A DNA stretch of 52,403 bases from an uncultured Bacteroidia bacterium (GTDB lineage: Bacteria > Bacteroidota > Bacteroidia > Bacteroidales > Prolixibacteraceae), in contig CAINVV010000102.1 of assembly GCA_903854235.1 (NCBI GenBank), positions 1-52,403 on the forward strand, written 5' to 3'. Below, in pieces: positions 26,908-35,558 of the stretch. A program made the translations under genes and the position numbers. The notes beneath the pieces are model-generated. The model was not told the DNA's origin. It saw only the letters and a list, made by a program, of their open reading frames with translations, and did no database searches. Position 1 is the first letter of the stretch. Every line of letters begins with the position of its first letter.

Positions 26908-27987
26908 ATGATCCGGATTGTCCTGCTATTGCTAATCATCCTCTTTTTTTCCTGCCGGCGAGCTGAAACAACCGCCATATCAACAGGTAAAACAACTGAT
27001 TGCACCATCGATCCAAACCTTCGATTCTTTACGCAGGACGAGATGACGGCAGCCTTCAGGGACGATGTCATCGCCAAACTTGCCAGCAGCAGCCAGACAG
27101 ATGCCAATGGCGCTCTCAGCGACAACAAGGCCGGCTATTTTCACGTTCGTTTCCAAATGGGGATTTCGCCGCTGGCCGATTATGCCATCGATGCCCAGAA
27201 TTCGACTGCACTGGAAATGACCATCCGGGCCATCGAATACAGCTTCAAATACCAGCTCCCTGACGGGGATTTTCAATTGATCATTCCGGCAAACCTGGCT
27301 GGAACAAGCACGGTAACAGAGGGTGACAAAGTGAGCGGAGTAGCCTTTTTTTACGCTGCTCTGGGTTCCGGACTGATTGCCCTTCAGGAAAATGCAGGGT
27401 ATCAGGCTCAGATTGCCTCGAAGAAGAGAGTCGAATATTTAATTCCCCAGTACCAGCTTTCCCTCAACTTTTTAAAATCCAGAACAGATCTGCTCAGGCA
27501 AATCGATGCCCTTGCACCCAACAGGTTATTCTTCGACGCCCTTGCCTTTTATGCGATGGGAAAATACCTCAACGACAGTGAAGCTATGAAGGATGGTCTC
27601 GACTTTGCAGTTCTGGCAATGGCAAAGAAACAGCCTGCTGGTTACTTTATGGAGGGAACGGGTTACGACAGCAGCTACCAGGGAGTCGGACTTGCCAACG
27701 GGTTCAGGCTTTTGTCAATTCTGAAACCAGAAGAGCCGATCAGGCAAAGTCTTTACGACAATCTGGCTTGCGCTGCCTCCTGGGAAACTACCCGCATCAA
27801 GGCTACCGGAGAGATCGACACTGCCGGAAATTCCAGGGTTTTTTCAGGTGGAGAGTCCTTTTTGGGGGTGGAAAAACAAGTCGCCTACTCCAGCGTGTTG
27901 CAGGCCCTCTGGAACATGTATTATTACTCGGGCAAGGAAAATTACAACACATTGGCCAACAAAGTACTGGGATTCTACGTCTTATAA
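26908..27987 (+). CDS. Lipoprotein of unknown function, possibly an alpha/alpha-toroid fold
   Basis: The ATG at 26908 gives a lipoprotein signal (MIRIVLLLLIILFFSC) with the acylated Cys at residue 16; the longer frame from 26830 would add 26 residues that spoil it. The mature part is helical with repeated aromatic/Gly turns. The motif 'GYFMEGTGYDSSYQGVG' (about residue 250) resembles the 'DEGPGYW' toroid segment of the heparinase II/III-type lyases in this window. 'FFDALAFYAMGKYLND' and 'YSSVLQALWNMYYYSGKENY' look like paired toroid helices. A surface- or periplasm-anchored glycan-binding or -cleaving protein is therefore a possibility, but no catalytic residue can be named. Confidence 0.7.
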   Translation: MIRIVLLLLIILFFSCRRAETTAISTGKTTDCTIDPNLRFFTQDEMTAAFRDDVIAKLASSSQTDANGALSDNKAGYFHVRFQMGISPLADYAIDAQNSTALEMTIRAIEYSFKYQLPDGDFQLIIPANLAGTSTVTEGDKVSGVAFFYAALGSGLIALQENAGYQAQIASKKRVEYLIPQYQLSLNFLKSRTDLLRQIDALAPNRLFFDALAFYAMGKYLNDSEAMKDGLDFAVLAMAKKQPAGYFMEGTGYDSSYQGVGLANGFRLLSILKPEEPIRQSLYDNLACAASWETTRIKATGEIDTAGNSRVFSGGESFLGVEKQVAYSSVLQALWNMYYYSGKENYNTLANKVLGFYVL

Positions 27988-28061
27988 ACTCCTGCGCCTT
28001 TCCCTGCTTCGGTATTCTGAAACTTCCACCCATCCAAAATCGAAAATCGAAAATTCCCTTG

Positions 28062-28811
28062 CTAGAATCTCAGCACGAACTCCTCCTTTTGCAACCCTTC
28101 CCTACAGATAAAAATTCCCATTTCGAAAAGGTCCAGGGCAACCCTTACAACCGAATTGCTTTTGTGTCTATCCCAAACCTCCTCCATTTCCGGGGAGGTG
28201 TGCAAACCACAGAGTACAGCCACGCCTCGAAAATCCTCGTCTGACAAAATGTGAGTAAGTAGGTTGTCACAGTTTTCGGGATCCGTTGGATTCAGCAGAA
28301 CGACAAAATCGGAGCGTCCAACTGACACTGCTCCGATCAGGTCGATATTTTGAACTTCATACACCTCCAACAATCTCCTGCAGAAGGAACGATAGTGATC
28401 GTTTTCTACCCGAGCGGTCAACTTACTTCCCATGTCGGCAAGGGCAAGCGCCAAAAGTGTGGTCCCAAAAGTCGATCCATAAAATGAGGTACTCCGGGGT
28501 TGGAACTCGTTGACCAGTCTGAAAAGCAACCGATCGAACCGTACCGGCAGGAGGTGCAGAAGACATTCATCCGCTGGCCTGTCGCACTTCGCTGTCGGAT
28601 GAAGCGGTTGATAGGATTCCACATTCAGAATCCGGATCATGTTGCGCACATTGACCGCAGCATCTTCCAGCAAGGGATAGACAGAAAAAGGCTCCTTGCT
28701 CTCGATCACTTCCGTGATGAGTTGGAAGAGAAATGGCGAATGAATGCCATGCCCCTTTCTGTGCCGGGCATTGAACAGGTAATTCCATCTTCTTTTGGTA
28801 ACGTATCGCAT
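28062..28811 (-). CDS. SAM-methyltransferase-like protein with degenerate motif I
   Basis: The N-terminus contains 'ARHRKGHGIHSPFLFQLI', the hallmark of a Bacteroidota group of class I methyltransferase-like proteins, and the C-terminus 'VALDLFEMGIFICREG' matches the family ending. In active relatives the nucleotide-binding strand ends in an acidic residue followed by G-T-S-x-G. Here the corresponding segment is 'STSFYGSTFGTTLLALALAD', where the acidic residue is replaced by an aromatic one. SAM binding may therefore be weak or lost. It is soluble and ~249 aa. It is divergent from recG and convergent with the lipoprotein gene. A catalytic role cannot be assumed. Confidence 0.75.
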   Translation of the reverse strand: MRYVTKRRWNYLFNARHRKGHGIHSPFLFQLITEVIESKEPFSVYPLLEDAAVNVRNMIRILNVESYQPLHPTAKCDRPADECLLHLLPVRFDRLLFRLVNEFQPRSTSFYGSTFGTTLLALALADMGSKLTARVENDHYRSFCRRLLEVYEVQNIDLIGAVSVGRSDFVVLLNPTDPENCDNLLTHILSDEDFRGVAVLCGLHTSPEMEEVWDRHKSNSVVRVALDLFEMGIFICREGLQKEEFVLRF

Positions 28812-28972
28812 TAAAAATTGACTGGATTACTTAATGGTCCTGAAGAACTTTTAGTACTTCGCTTCACCGAAAATAGCTATTTTTACACAAAGAACCCTAC
28901 CCCTGACTGTGTAACAACCTTTCTTTTTAACTTTAGGCAATTTAAGTACTTTAGTCACTCTAGTCACTTCGT

Positions 28973-31078
28973 ATGGCAAGCATTTTGGAGCAGGAAATAA
29001 AATTTCTTCCGGGAGTAGGTCCCAAACGGGCAGCCATTCTGGCTCAGGAGCTTAAAATCAATACAGTGGCTGAGTTGATTTACTATTTCCCCTACAAATA
29101 CATCGACAGAACCAAATTCTACAAAATCCGTGAAATCAACGAAACGCTTCCCTTTATTCAGATAAAGGGAGTGATCAATACCCTGGAAATCATTGGGGAG
29201 GGACGTGCACAACGGATGGTGGCCAATTTCTACGACGGGGAGAATCAAATGGAGCTGGTCTGGTTTCGGGGCATCAAGTTTGTCAAATCGACCCTCAAAA
29301 AAAACTTTCTCTATGTCATCTTTGGCAAACCAACAGAATTCAACGGGAAATGGAAATTGGTCCATCCCGAGATCGAAGAGGCGACCGAAGTAGCGGAAAA
29401 GAAAGAGGGCTATATCCAGCCGTATTACAACACCAGTGAGAAAATGAAAAGCAATTTTCTCGTTTCAAAAACCATTCAGAAGTTTCAATTCACGGCTCTT
29501 CAGCTTTGCAAGGACAAAATTACGGAGACACTTCCGCCTTGGCTGATCGGTCAGCTCAACCTGGTACCCATCGAAACTGCTCTTTTTAACATCCATTTCC
29601 CAGTGGACCCACAAACCTTACGCAAGGCAGAATACAGACTGAAATTTGAAGAGCTTTTCTACATTCAGCTGAAACTACTCCACTTGAAACACGAACGCCA
29701 AAACAAATTCAAAGGCCAAATTTTCAAAGAGGTAGGATCGCATTTCAATGATTTTTTCTACCATCACCTTCCCTTCGAACTGACGGGCGCCCAAAAGCGT
29801 GTGGTCAAAGAGATCAGGAAAGATACCCTGGCGGGAAAGCAGATGAACCGGCTTTTACAAGGCGACGTCGGCAGTGGCAAAACCATGGTGGCCCTGATGA
29901 TCTCCCTGATAGCCATGGACAACGGATTCCAGTCGTGTATGATGGCTCCTACCGAAATTCTTGCCCAGCAACACTATCAATCGGTTGTCAGACTGATTGG
30001 AGATCTGCCTGTCAACGTGAAACTACTTACCGGATCGACCAAGAAGTCGGAACGGCTGATCATCCATCAGCAGTTGCTGGACGGGACCCTCCATCTGCTG
30101 ATAGGCACCCATGCCCTGCTGGAGGATATTGTGGAGTTTAAAAATCTGGGGATGGTTGTGATCGACGAACAACATCGCTTTGGCGTGATGCAAAGGGCCA
30201 AGATGTGGCGGAAAAATTATCTTCCTCCCCACATACTGGTGATGACGGCAACTCCAATTCCTCGGACTCTGGCTATGACCGTCTACGGAGACCTTGATGT
30301 TTCCGTCATCGATGAACTGCCTCCCGGCAGAAAACCGATCCGAACCTTCCACTATTACGACAACCACAGAATCGAATTAAACAATTTCATCCGAAAGGAG
30401 ATCGCTCTTGGAAGGCAAATTTATGTGGTATTTCCCCTGATCAAAGAGTCTGAAAAATTGGATTTCAAGAATTTGGAAGAGGGCTTCGAACAGCTGAGAA
30501 TTGCTTTCCCTTCGCCGCAATACAACATCAGTATGGTGCACGGCAAGATGAAGCCAGCAGCCAAAGAGGCAGAGATGCAGCGGTTCAAGAATGGGGAGAC
30601 CCAGATTCTGGTTGCCACGACGGTCATAGAGGTAGGCGTCGATGTTCCCAATGCCTCCGTGATGGTGATTGAGAGTACGGAAAGATTCGGACTTTCGCAG
30701 CTTCACCAGCTTCGTGGAAGGGTTGGGCGCGGTGCCGATCAATCCTACTGCATCCTGATGAGCAGCGTAAAACTGAGTCACGAAAGCAGACAGCGAATCG
30801 AAACCATGGTTGCTACCAACGATGGATTCGAAATTGCGGAAGCCGATATGCGTCTCAGGGGCCCCGGCGACTTGGAAGGGACCCAGCAAAGCGGATTGGC
30901 TTTTGACCTCCGAATTTCCAATCTGGCCAAAGACGGTCAGATCCTGCAATATGCAAGAGACAAGGCCGAAGAAATTCTTGCCAAAGACCCGTTCCTGCAA
31001 AACAATGAAAACAATATTTTGATACAGCAACTGCTTGCCCTTCGAAAGAACCACCTCAACTGGGGCGCCATCAGCTGA
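28973..31078 (+). CDS. recG: ATP-dependent DNA helicase RecG
   Basis: RecG remodels stalled replication forks and branches Holliday junctions. The wedge (OB-fold) domain occupies the first ~200 residues and starts 'FLPGVGPKRAAILAQELKI'. The helicase core has Walker A 'GDVGSGKT', 'APTEILAQQHYQS', the DExH-type 'VIDEQHRFGV', 'TATPIPRTLAMTVYGDLDV', 'VATTVIEVGVDVPNA' and 'QLRGRVGRG'. The C-terminal TRG-type region 'RLRGPGDLEGTQQSG' is present. The 701-aa length is normal. The upstream gap has repeats of 'AGTACTTTAGTCACTCTAG' and a near-consensus TAACTTTA element. Confidence 0.96.
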   Translation: MASILEQEIKFLPGVGPKRAAILAQELKINTVAELIYYFPYKYIDRTKFYKIREINETLPFIQIKGVINTLEIIGEGRAQRMVANFYDGENQMELVWFRGIKFVKSTLKKNFLYVIFGKPTEFNGKWKLVHPEIEEATEVAEKKEGYIQPYYNTSEKMKSNFLVSKTIQKFQFTALQLCKDKITETLPPWLIGQLNLVPIETALFNIHFPVDPQTLRKAEYRLKFEELFYIQLKLLHLKHERQNKFKGQIFKEVGSHFNDFFYHHLPFELTGAQKRVVKEIRKDTLAGKQMNRLLQGDVGSGKTMVALMISLIAMDNGFQSCMMAPTEILAQQHYQSVVRLIGDLPVNVKLLTGSTKKSERLIIHQQLLDGTLHLLIGTHALLEDIVEFKNLGMVVIDEQHRFGVMQRAKMWRKNYLPPHILVMTATPIPRTLAMTVYGDLDVSVIDELPPGRKPIRTFHYYDNHRIELNNFIRKEIALGRQIYVVFPLIKESEKLDFKNLEEGFEQLRIAFPSPQYNISMVHGKMKPAAKEAEMQRFKNGETQILVATTVIEVGVDVPNASVMVIESTERFGLSQLHQLRGRVGRGADQSYCILMSSVKLSHESRQRIETMVATNDGFEIAEADMRLRGPGDLEGTQQSGLAFDLRISNLAKDGQILQYARDKAEEILAKDPFLQNNENNILIQQLLALRKNHLNWGAIS

Positions 31079-31135
31079 CAAACCCCGAGAATAACTTCGG
31101 GAGAAATAAATAAGACGCTTTAAAGTTTTTCGCCT

Positions 31136-32125
31136 ATGTTTAAAATAAAGGTTCCAATAACTGGTTCTCATTCCCAAAGCGATGAATCCACTTCAAGCAA
31201 CTCGAGGGAGGTCCTCTATGCCCTAATGCCTGCAGTGCTGATGTCGATCATTTTTTTTGGTGTAGATAGTTTAAAAATTATCTCAATTGCAATGATTTCG
31301 TGCATTTTGATGGAATTTTTATTCCAGAAATACATTTTGAAATCGCCCTCCAGTTTGCAGGACGGATCTGCGGCGGTGACCGGCCTGCTGCTGGCATTTT
31401 GCTTGCCCATTACAGTACCCATCTGGCTGGTGTTGCTCGGATCAATCATTTCGATCGGAGTATCCAAACTTACCTTTGGTGGTATAGTCAAGAATCATTT
31501 CAATCCGGCACTTGCCGGAAGATGCCTTTTGTTGCTGCTTTTTCCTGTTCAAATGACCACCTGGAGTGGTACTGTACTCACGGCCGACACCTTTACCGGT
31601 GCCACACCATTGGGTTTGGTCAGCGAAAGTGTCAAGAGCGGCAAATCACTCCTCTTGCTAACGGGTAATTCTCAAATTCCGGACTATTTTGATCTTTTCT
31701 GGGGCAATGTAGCCGGTTCTTTGGGCGAGATTTCTGCTCTGGCTTTGTTGTTGGGTGGAGGCTACCTGCTTTGGAAAAAAATCATCACCTGGCACACCCC
31801 GGCGACCATTTTTGCTACCTTCCTTGTTATGGAGGGAGTGCTTTGGATCATTGCCCCTTCCCGCTTTGCGGATCCATTATTTCACTTGCTGACAGGTGGG
31901 ATGATGCTTGGAGCCCTCTTTATGGTGACAGATCCCAACACCTCCCCCATCACTCCCTCCGGCAGGATCGTTTATGGTTTCGGCATCGCTCTTCTTACCC
32001 TCTTGATCAGAAATTTCGGACCCTATCCTGAGGGAATTGCCATCGCCATACTCGTGATGAACGGATTTATTCCGCTGATAAACAAGAGGATTAAATACAT
32101 AAAATTTGGAAAGTTTCAATTCTAA
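31136..32125 (+). CDS. RnfD/NqrB-like membrane flavoprotein subunit, stand-alone
   Basis: About eight to ten hydrophobic helices and the motif 'TFTGATPLG' identify an RnfD/NqrB-family protein; Thr in 'GAT' is the residue that carries covalently bound FMN in this family. The conserved 'NHFNPALAGR' and 'VTDPNTSPITPSGRIVYG' are also typical. In Rnf and Na+-NQR complexes this subunit couples electron transfer between ferredoxin, NADH or quinone to ion pumping. No rnfA, B, C, E or G gene is near it; the neighbours are recG and a slipin. It is therefore an orphan copy, either a paralog with a distinct role or a partner of a complex encoded elsewhere. Confidence 0.88.
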   Translation: MFKIKVPITGSHSQSDESTSSNSREVLYALMPAVLMSIIFFGVDSLKIISIAMISCILMEFLFQKYILKSPSSLQDGSAAVTGLLLAFCLPITVPIWLVLLGSIISIGVSKLTFGGIVKNHFNPALAGRCLLLLLFPVQMTTWSGTVLTADTFTGATPLGLVSESVKSGKSLLLLTGNSQIPDYFDLFWGNVAGSLGEISALALLLGGGYLLWKKIITWHTPATIFATFLVMEGVLWIIAPSRFADPLFHLLTGGMMLGALFMVTDPNTSPITPSGRIVYGFGIALLTLLIRNFGPYPEGIAIAILVMNGFIPLINKRIKYIKFGKFQF

Positions 32126-32207
32126 TAGCTCATCTTCTTGATTAGCAGAATAATAGAAGTGTCCGCCATCTATCAATTGTTGGAAAGCATTGGAAAAAAT
32201 ATTTTGA

Positions 32208-32229
32208 TCCAATTAGCTCCCAATTGGAG
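32208..32229. other. Short hairpin in the rnfD-slipin gap
   Basis: TCCAATT (32208-32214) can pair with AATTGGA (32222-32228). An overlapping alternative pairing CTCC/GGAG (32217-32220 with 32226-32229) excludes it. No T-run follows, so it is not a clear terminator; the rest of 32126-32334 shows nothing else. Confidence 0.3.
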
Positions 32230-32334
32230 GGAATGATTCAACCTTTCTTTACCTTTATGAAGAATATGCAAAAAGCACTTTGGCTTATCTACTATACAAG
32301 ACACAACATTTATTAAAACTTAAATACCCGTAAT

Positions 32335-33117
32335 ATGGAAATTCTTGTACCCATCGCAATCGTTATTGCGGTCCTAATCGCATCCGGACTTCGCATTGCC
32401 CAGGAGTATGAACGTGCCATTGTCTTCCGGCTCGGCAGATACCAGGGGACCAAAGGACCGGGGCTTTACTGGATCATTCCGATGATTGACAGACAGCAAA
32501 CCATTGATATCCGTACCAAAACAGTCGATCTCGAACAGCAGGAGACGATTACCAAGGACAGTGTCACGATCAAGGTGAATGCCGTACTTTGGTTTCGGGT
32601 GACCAATCCCGAGAATGCAGTTATCAAAATCGCCAACTACAACCAGGCCGTGTACCAATTTTCCGTAACCGCGTTACGAAACATCATCGGCCAGCATCAT
32701 CTCGATGAAGTCTTGCGGGAGCGGGAACAGATCAATGCCACCCTTCAGAAAATCGTGGATGAGACGACTGAGCCCTGGGGAGTCAAAATCGAAATGGTAG
32801 AGATGAAGGATGTGGAAATTCCTGAATCTATGCAAAGGGCCATGGCCAGGGAAGCCGAAGCCATCCGCGAAAAACGCGCCAGGATCATCAAGGCGGAAGC
32901 AGAACTGGAATCTTCCATTAAACTGACACAAGGTGCCAAACAGATGGAAAGTAGCCCCTTCTCCCTCGAATTAAGGAGAATGCAGATGCTTTCTGAAATT
33001 GGCATCGATAACAACACCACAACCGTGATTCTGATGCCATCAGAATTTACCAATGCGGCTAGAAGTTTCAGCGAAATGGTTACCAAACAAAAGGCGACGG
33101 AAAAGGGAACTGATTGA
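32335..33117 (+). CDS. Slipin-family SPFH/stomatin-like membrane protein
   Basis: One N-terminal transmembrane helix (residues ~2-18) is followed by the SPFH domain: 'EYERAIVFRLGRYQGTKGPG', 'WIIPMIDRQQTIDIRTKTVD' and 'DSVTIKVNAVLWFRV'. After it comes a helical, Ala/Glu-rich coiled-coil segment ('AMAREAEAIREKRARIIKAE'). Slipins assemble on membranes and scaffold or protect membrane proteins; many are paired with an NfeD protein, but none is visible here. The length (260 aa) is usual. It overlaps closely with the next gene: its TGA ends at 33117 and the next ATG is at 33120. Confidence 0.92.
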   Translation: MEILVPIAIVIAVLIASGLRIAQEYERAIVFRLGRYQGTKGPGLYWIIPMIDRQQTIDIRTKTVDLEQQETITKDSVTIKVNAVLWFRVTNPENAVIKIANYNQAVYQFSVTALRNIIGQHHLDEVLREREQINATLQKIVDETTEPWGVKIEMVEMKDVEIPESMQRAMAREAEAIREKRARIIKAEAELESSIKLTQGAKQMESSPFSLELRRMQMLSEIGIDNNTTTVILMPSEFTNAARSFSEMVTKQKATEKGTD

Positions 33118-33119
33118 GG

Positions 33120-33878
33120 ATGAAGCGCAGTACGACCATTTTACTTCTTTTGTTTTCATTGTTCCCTATTCTCCTTCCGGGTAAAGAGCTTAAGAAAATC
33201 ACCCGACAGAGCCCAATCCCTGGATTTGTGGAGACCTATTACATTCTTAAGTCGGACACTTCGGTCAGGCAAGGAATGTATAAGCTAGAGGCTTTGGGAA
33301 AGTTGGTAGTGGAAGGCAACTACAATGCAGGCAAGAGAGACAGTACCTGGATCCAGTACAACCTGAATGGAATCGCCCGGACCAGGGGTTGGTTCAAATT
33401 GGGCAAGAGAACAGGCATTTGGGATTTCTTCAACGATTTGGGACAACTGGAGCAGAAGGTCGATTTTTCCACTGGAGAGGTACTGTTTTACCAGACCATC
33501 TTTGCACAACATCCCTTCAGGGTTATTTCTGGCAAGGATTCCATGATTACCGTATTGGATCGTCCACCTCTTTACCTGGGTGGAACAAGCAGGTTGAATG
33601 ACGATATCTCCAGTGAAATAATGCTGCCTTTGCACAAATCAGGAGAAAGGGTTGAGGGAACAGTCTTCGTCCGCTTCACCATCGATAGTATGGGGAAAAC
33701 CCTTGATCATCACTTGTTGAAAGGGATCGGAAATGCCTGCAATGAGGAGGCAATCAGGGTCATCAAAATCATTCCCGGAGAATGGTTGCCTGGAATATTA
33801 AAGGGCAAATCCGTGAACGTGGAATACATTATACCCATTATTTTTGATAAAAACACCAAATCACCTGAATTTTTTTAA
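33120..33878 (+). CDS. Exported MORN-like/TonB C-terminal domain protein
   Basis: The ATG at 33120 follows the slipin stop by 2 bp; the TTG at 33114 is less likely. A signal peptide (MKRSTTILLLLFSLFPILLP) is followed by MORN/YwqK-like repeats ('GNYNAGKRDSTWIQYNLNG', 'GWFKLGKRTGIWDFFNDLG') and a TonB C-terminal domain ('EGTVFVRFTIDSMGKTLDHH', 'NEEAIRVIK', 'VNVEYIIPIIF'). There is no N-terminal anchor of the usual TonB kind and no Pro-rich spacer, so it is probably a periplasmic adaptor rather than a canonical energy transducer. The Bacteroidota genome likely has other TonB proteins. Co-transcription with slipin is likely. Confidence 0.8.
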   Translation: MKRSTTILLLLFSLFPILLPGKELKKITRQSPIPGFVETYYILKSDTSVRQGMYKLEALGKLVVEGNYNAGKRDSTWIQYNLNGIARTRGWFKLGKRTGIWDFFNDLGQLEQKVDFSTGEVLFYQTIFAQHPFRVISGKDSMITVLDRPPLYLGGTSRLNDDISSEIMLPLHKSGERVEGTVFVRFTIDSMGKTLDHHLLKGIGNACNEEAIRVIKIIPGEWLPGILKGKSVNVEYIIPIIFDKNTKSPEFF

Positions 33879-33913
33879 ATGCTTTCTTTAATTTTAGTCA
33901 ATCAAAAAGCACC

Positions 33914-34246
33914 ATGACAGATCAAACATTAATTACCACAAGCACCTCTCTGGAAGGGTATAGGATCATCAAGCAACTGGGACTGGTTAGAGGCATCACG
34001 GTCCGGTCAAGAAATATCTTCGGCTCCTTTGCCGGCAGCATCATGACTGCCTTCGGTGGTCGAAATGCCATTTACTCCGAATTGTGCGAAAAAACCCGCG
34101 AAGAGGCCCTGCAACTGATGATTGATCACGCCAGAATTCTTGGTGCCAATGCGATCATCAACATGCGATACGATGCCAACGACGTGATGACTGGCCTTAC
34201 GGAAGTGTTGGCCTATGGAACCGCAGTTGTGGTTGAAAAAATCTAG
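33914..34246 (+). CDS. YbjQ-family (DUF74) protein
   Basis: The 110-aa protein has the YbjQ/heavy-metal-binding-domain sequence from start to end: 'TTSTSLEGYRIIKQLGLVRG', 'RNIFGSFAGSI', 'EEALQLMIDHARILGANAII' and 'YGTAVVVEK'. The fold forms pentameric rings; the function is unsettled, and metal binding was proposed from homology only. It lies 5 bp upstream of a small membrane protein gene, and the two are probably co-transcribed. Confidence 0.92.
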   Translation: MTDQTLITTSTSLEGYRIIKQLGLVRGITVRSRNIFGSFAGSIMTAFGGRNAIYSELCEKTREEALQLMIDHARILGANAIINMRYDANDVMTGLTEVLAYGTAVVVEKI

Positions 34247-34251
34247 CGAAG

Positions 34252-34569
34252 ATGACTACAAGACATAAATTTATCCTTTCGCTCCTACTCTCCCTTTTGG
34301 CGGGTGCCCTGATCCTCTGGATGGATTCACGCCCCGGGTGGGATGATACGGGCATTACGGCAGGTGTGATCGTGGTGACCTCAGCCCTCTTTGGATTTCT
34401 CCTACCAGCCCGTCCCTGGATATGGGCACTGACAGTTAGTGGTTGGATTCCGCTCTATGCGATCCTCCTTTCAGGTGATTTCAAAATGCTTCTGGTTTCT
34501 GTTTTTGGATTTGCAGGAGCCTATCTGGGAGCTTTATTGAATAACACCAAACCCATTAACCCCAATTAA
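34252..34569 (+). CDS. Small membrane protein (105 aa), unknown function
   Basis: Three or four hydrophobic segments are visible ('FILSLLLSLLAGALILWMD', 'ITAGVIVVTSALFGFLL', 'WIWALTVSGWIPLYAILL', 'MLLVSVFGFAGAYLGALL'), which fills nearly the whole protein. The ATG at 34252 is 5 bp after the YbjQ stop. No motif is recognised. The C-terminal 'FGFAGAYLGALL' suggests glycine-zipper helix packing. It is probably co-transcribed with ybjQ. Confidence 0.75.
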   Translation: MTTRHKFILSLLLSLLAGALILWMDSRPGWDDTGITAGVIVVTSALFGFLLPARPWIWALTVSGWIPLYAILLSGDFKMLLVSVFGFAGAYLGALLNNTKPINPN

Positions 34570-34607
34570 ATGACGGGGTCGCCCCCAAATCTTTCGTCTT
34601 CACTCAT

Positions 34608-34643
34608 CATTTTTCACTTTTCATTTTTCACTTTTCATTTTTC
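34608..34643 (+). repeat. Tandem 14-bp T-rich repeat upstream of yicC
   Basis: CATTTTTCACTTTT occurs at 34608-34621 and 34622-34635, followed by a partial third unit to 34643. It abuts the yicC promoter element. It may act as a T-rich upstream element, or it may be a simple-repeat scar. Confidence 0.6.
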
Positions 34644-34644
34644 T

Positions 34645-34652
34645 TACCTTTG
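34645..34652 (+). promoter_or_regulatory. Bacteroidota-type -7 promoter element (TACCTTTG) for yicC
   Basis: TACCTTTG fits TAnnTTTG and lies 17 bp upstream of the yicC ATG at 34670, with a T-rich -33 region. It would drive yicC and probably gmk and nadD. Confidence 0.6.
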
Positions 34653-34669
34653 CCCAAAAGCTATTTGAT

Positions 34670-35542
34670 ATGCTAAGATCGATGACTGGTTACGGAAAAG
34701 CAGAATGTGAGCTATCCCAAAAAAAAGTAACAATTGAAATTAAATCACTGAACAGCAAACAGATGGATCTAAATACCCGAATTTCTCTTGTCTTTCGGGA
34801 AAAGGATCTGGAAATTCGCAGGGAGCTTTCAGACAAACTGGTACGTGGAAAAGTCGATTTTATCCTTTATACCGAATCGCTGGGAGAGGATGCCGCCACC
34901 AAAATCAATGCAGGCATCGTAAAAAGCTACTACAGGCAATTGGAAAAACTCTCCTCAGACCTAAATATTCCCCTGAATGACAATATCTTGCAGACTATTC
35001 TTGCCTTGCCGGAGGTAGTAAAGAACGAAAGAGAAGAACTCAATGACCAGGAATGGAAAACCATCCTGATCAAAATTGGGGAAGCCATTCAGGCCCTCGA
35101 TGGATTTCGAATACAGGAAGGAGCCATTTTAAAGCAGGACCTGGTTTTCAACGTTCACACCATTACTGCCTTGCTATCCGAAGTCGATCAATATGAAGAG
35201 GAAAGGGTGACCAGAATCAAGGATAAGATTTACGAAGGACTAAAGGATATCTCCATCGAACAGATCAACGAGAACAGGCTGGAACAGGAGATGATCTTCT
35301 ACCTCGAAAAGATGGATGTCAACGAGGAGAAGGTGAGATTGCTGAATCATTGCAATTACTTCCTTGAAACACTGGAAATCCAGGAGCCCGTTGGCAAAAA
35401 ACTTGGGTTCATTGCACAGGAAATTGGGCGGGAAGTGAACACCCTGGGTTCCAAGGCCAATCATTTGGAAATGCAAAAACTGGTTATCCAGATGAAAGAT
35501 TCTCTTGAAAAAATAAAGGAGCAATTACTTAACGTTTTATAA
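34670..35542 (+). CDS. yicC: YicC-family endoribonuclease
   Basis: The opening 'MLRSMTGYGKAECELSQKKV' and 'IEIKSLNSKQMDLNTRI' are diagnostic for YicC, and the C-terminal 'DVNEEKVRLLNHCNYF' with 'GKKLGFIAQEIGREVNTLGS' completes the DUF1732 block. The protein is reported to act as a metal-dependent endoribonuclease in RNA turnover. The 290-aa length is standard. It starts a tight + strand operon with gmk (16 bp later) and nadD, an arrangement common in Bacteroidota. Confidence 0.94.
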   Translation: MLRSMTGYGKAECELSQKKVTIEIKSLNSKQMDLNTRISLVFREKDLEIRRELSDKLVRGKVDFILYTESLGEDAATKINAGIVKSYYRQLEKLSSDLNIPLNDNILQTILALPEVVKNEREELNDQEWKTILIKIGEAIQALDGFRIQEGAILKQDLVFNVHTITALLSEVDQYEEERVTRIKDKIYEGLKDISIEQINENRLEQEMIFYLEKMDVNEEKVRLLNHCNYFLETLEIQEPVGKKLGFIAQEIGREVNTLGSKANHLEMQKLVIQMKDSLEKIKEQLLNVL

Positions 35543-35558
35543 ATAAGCGTCAACTGGT

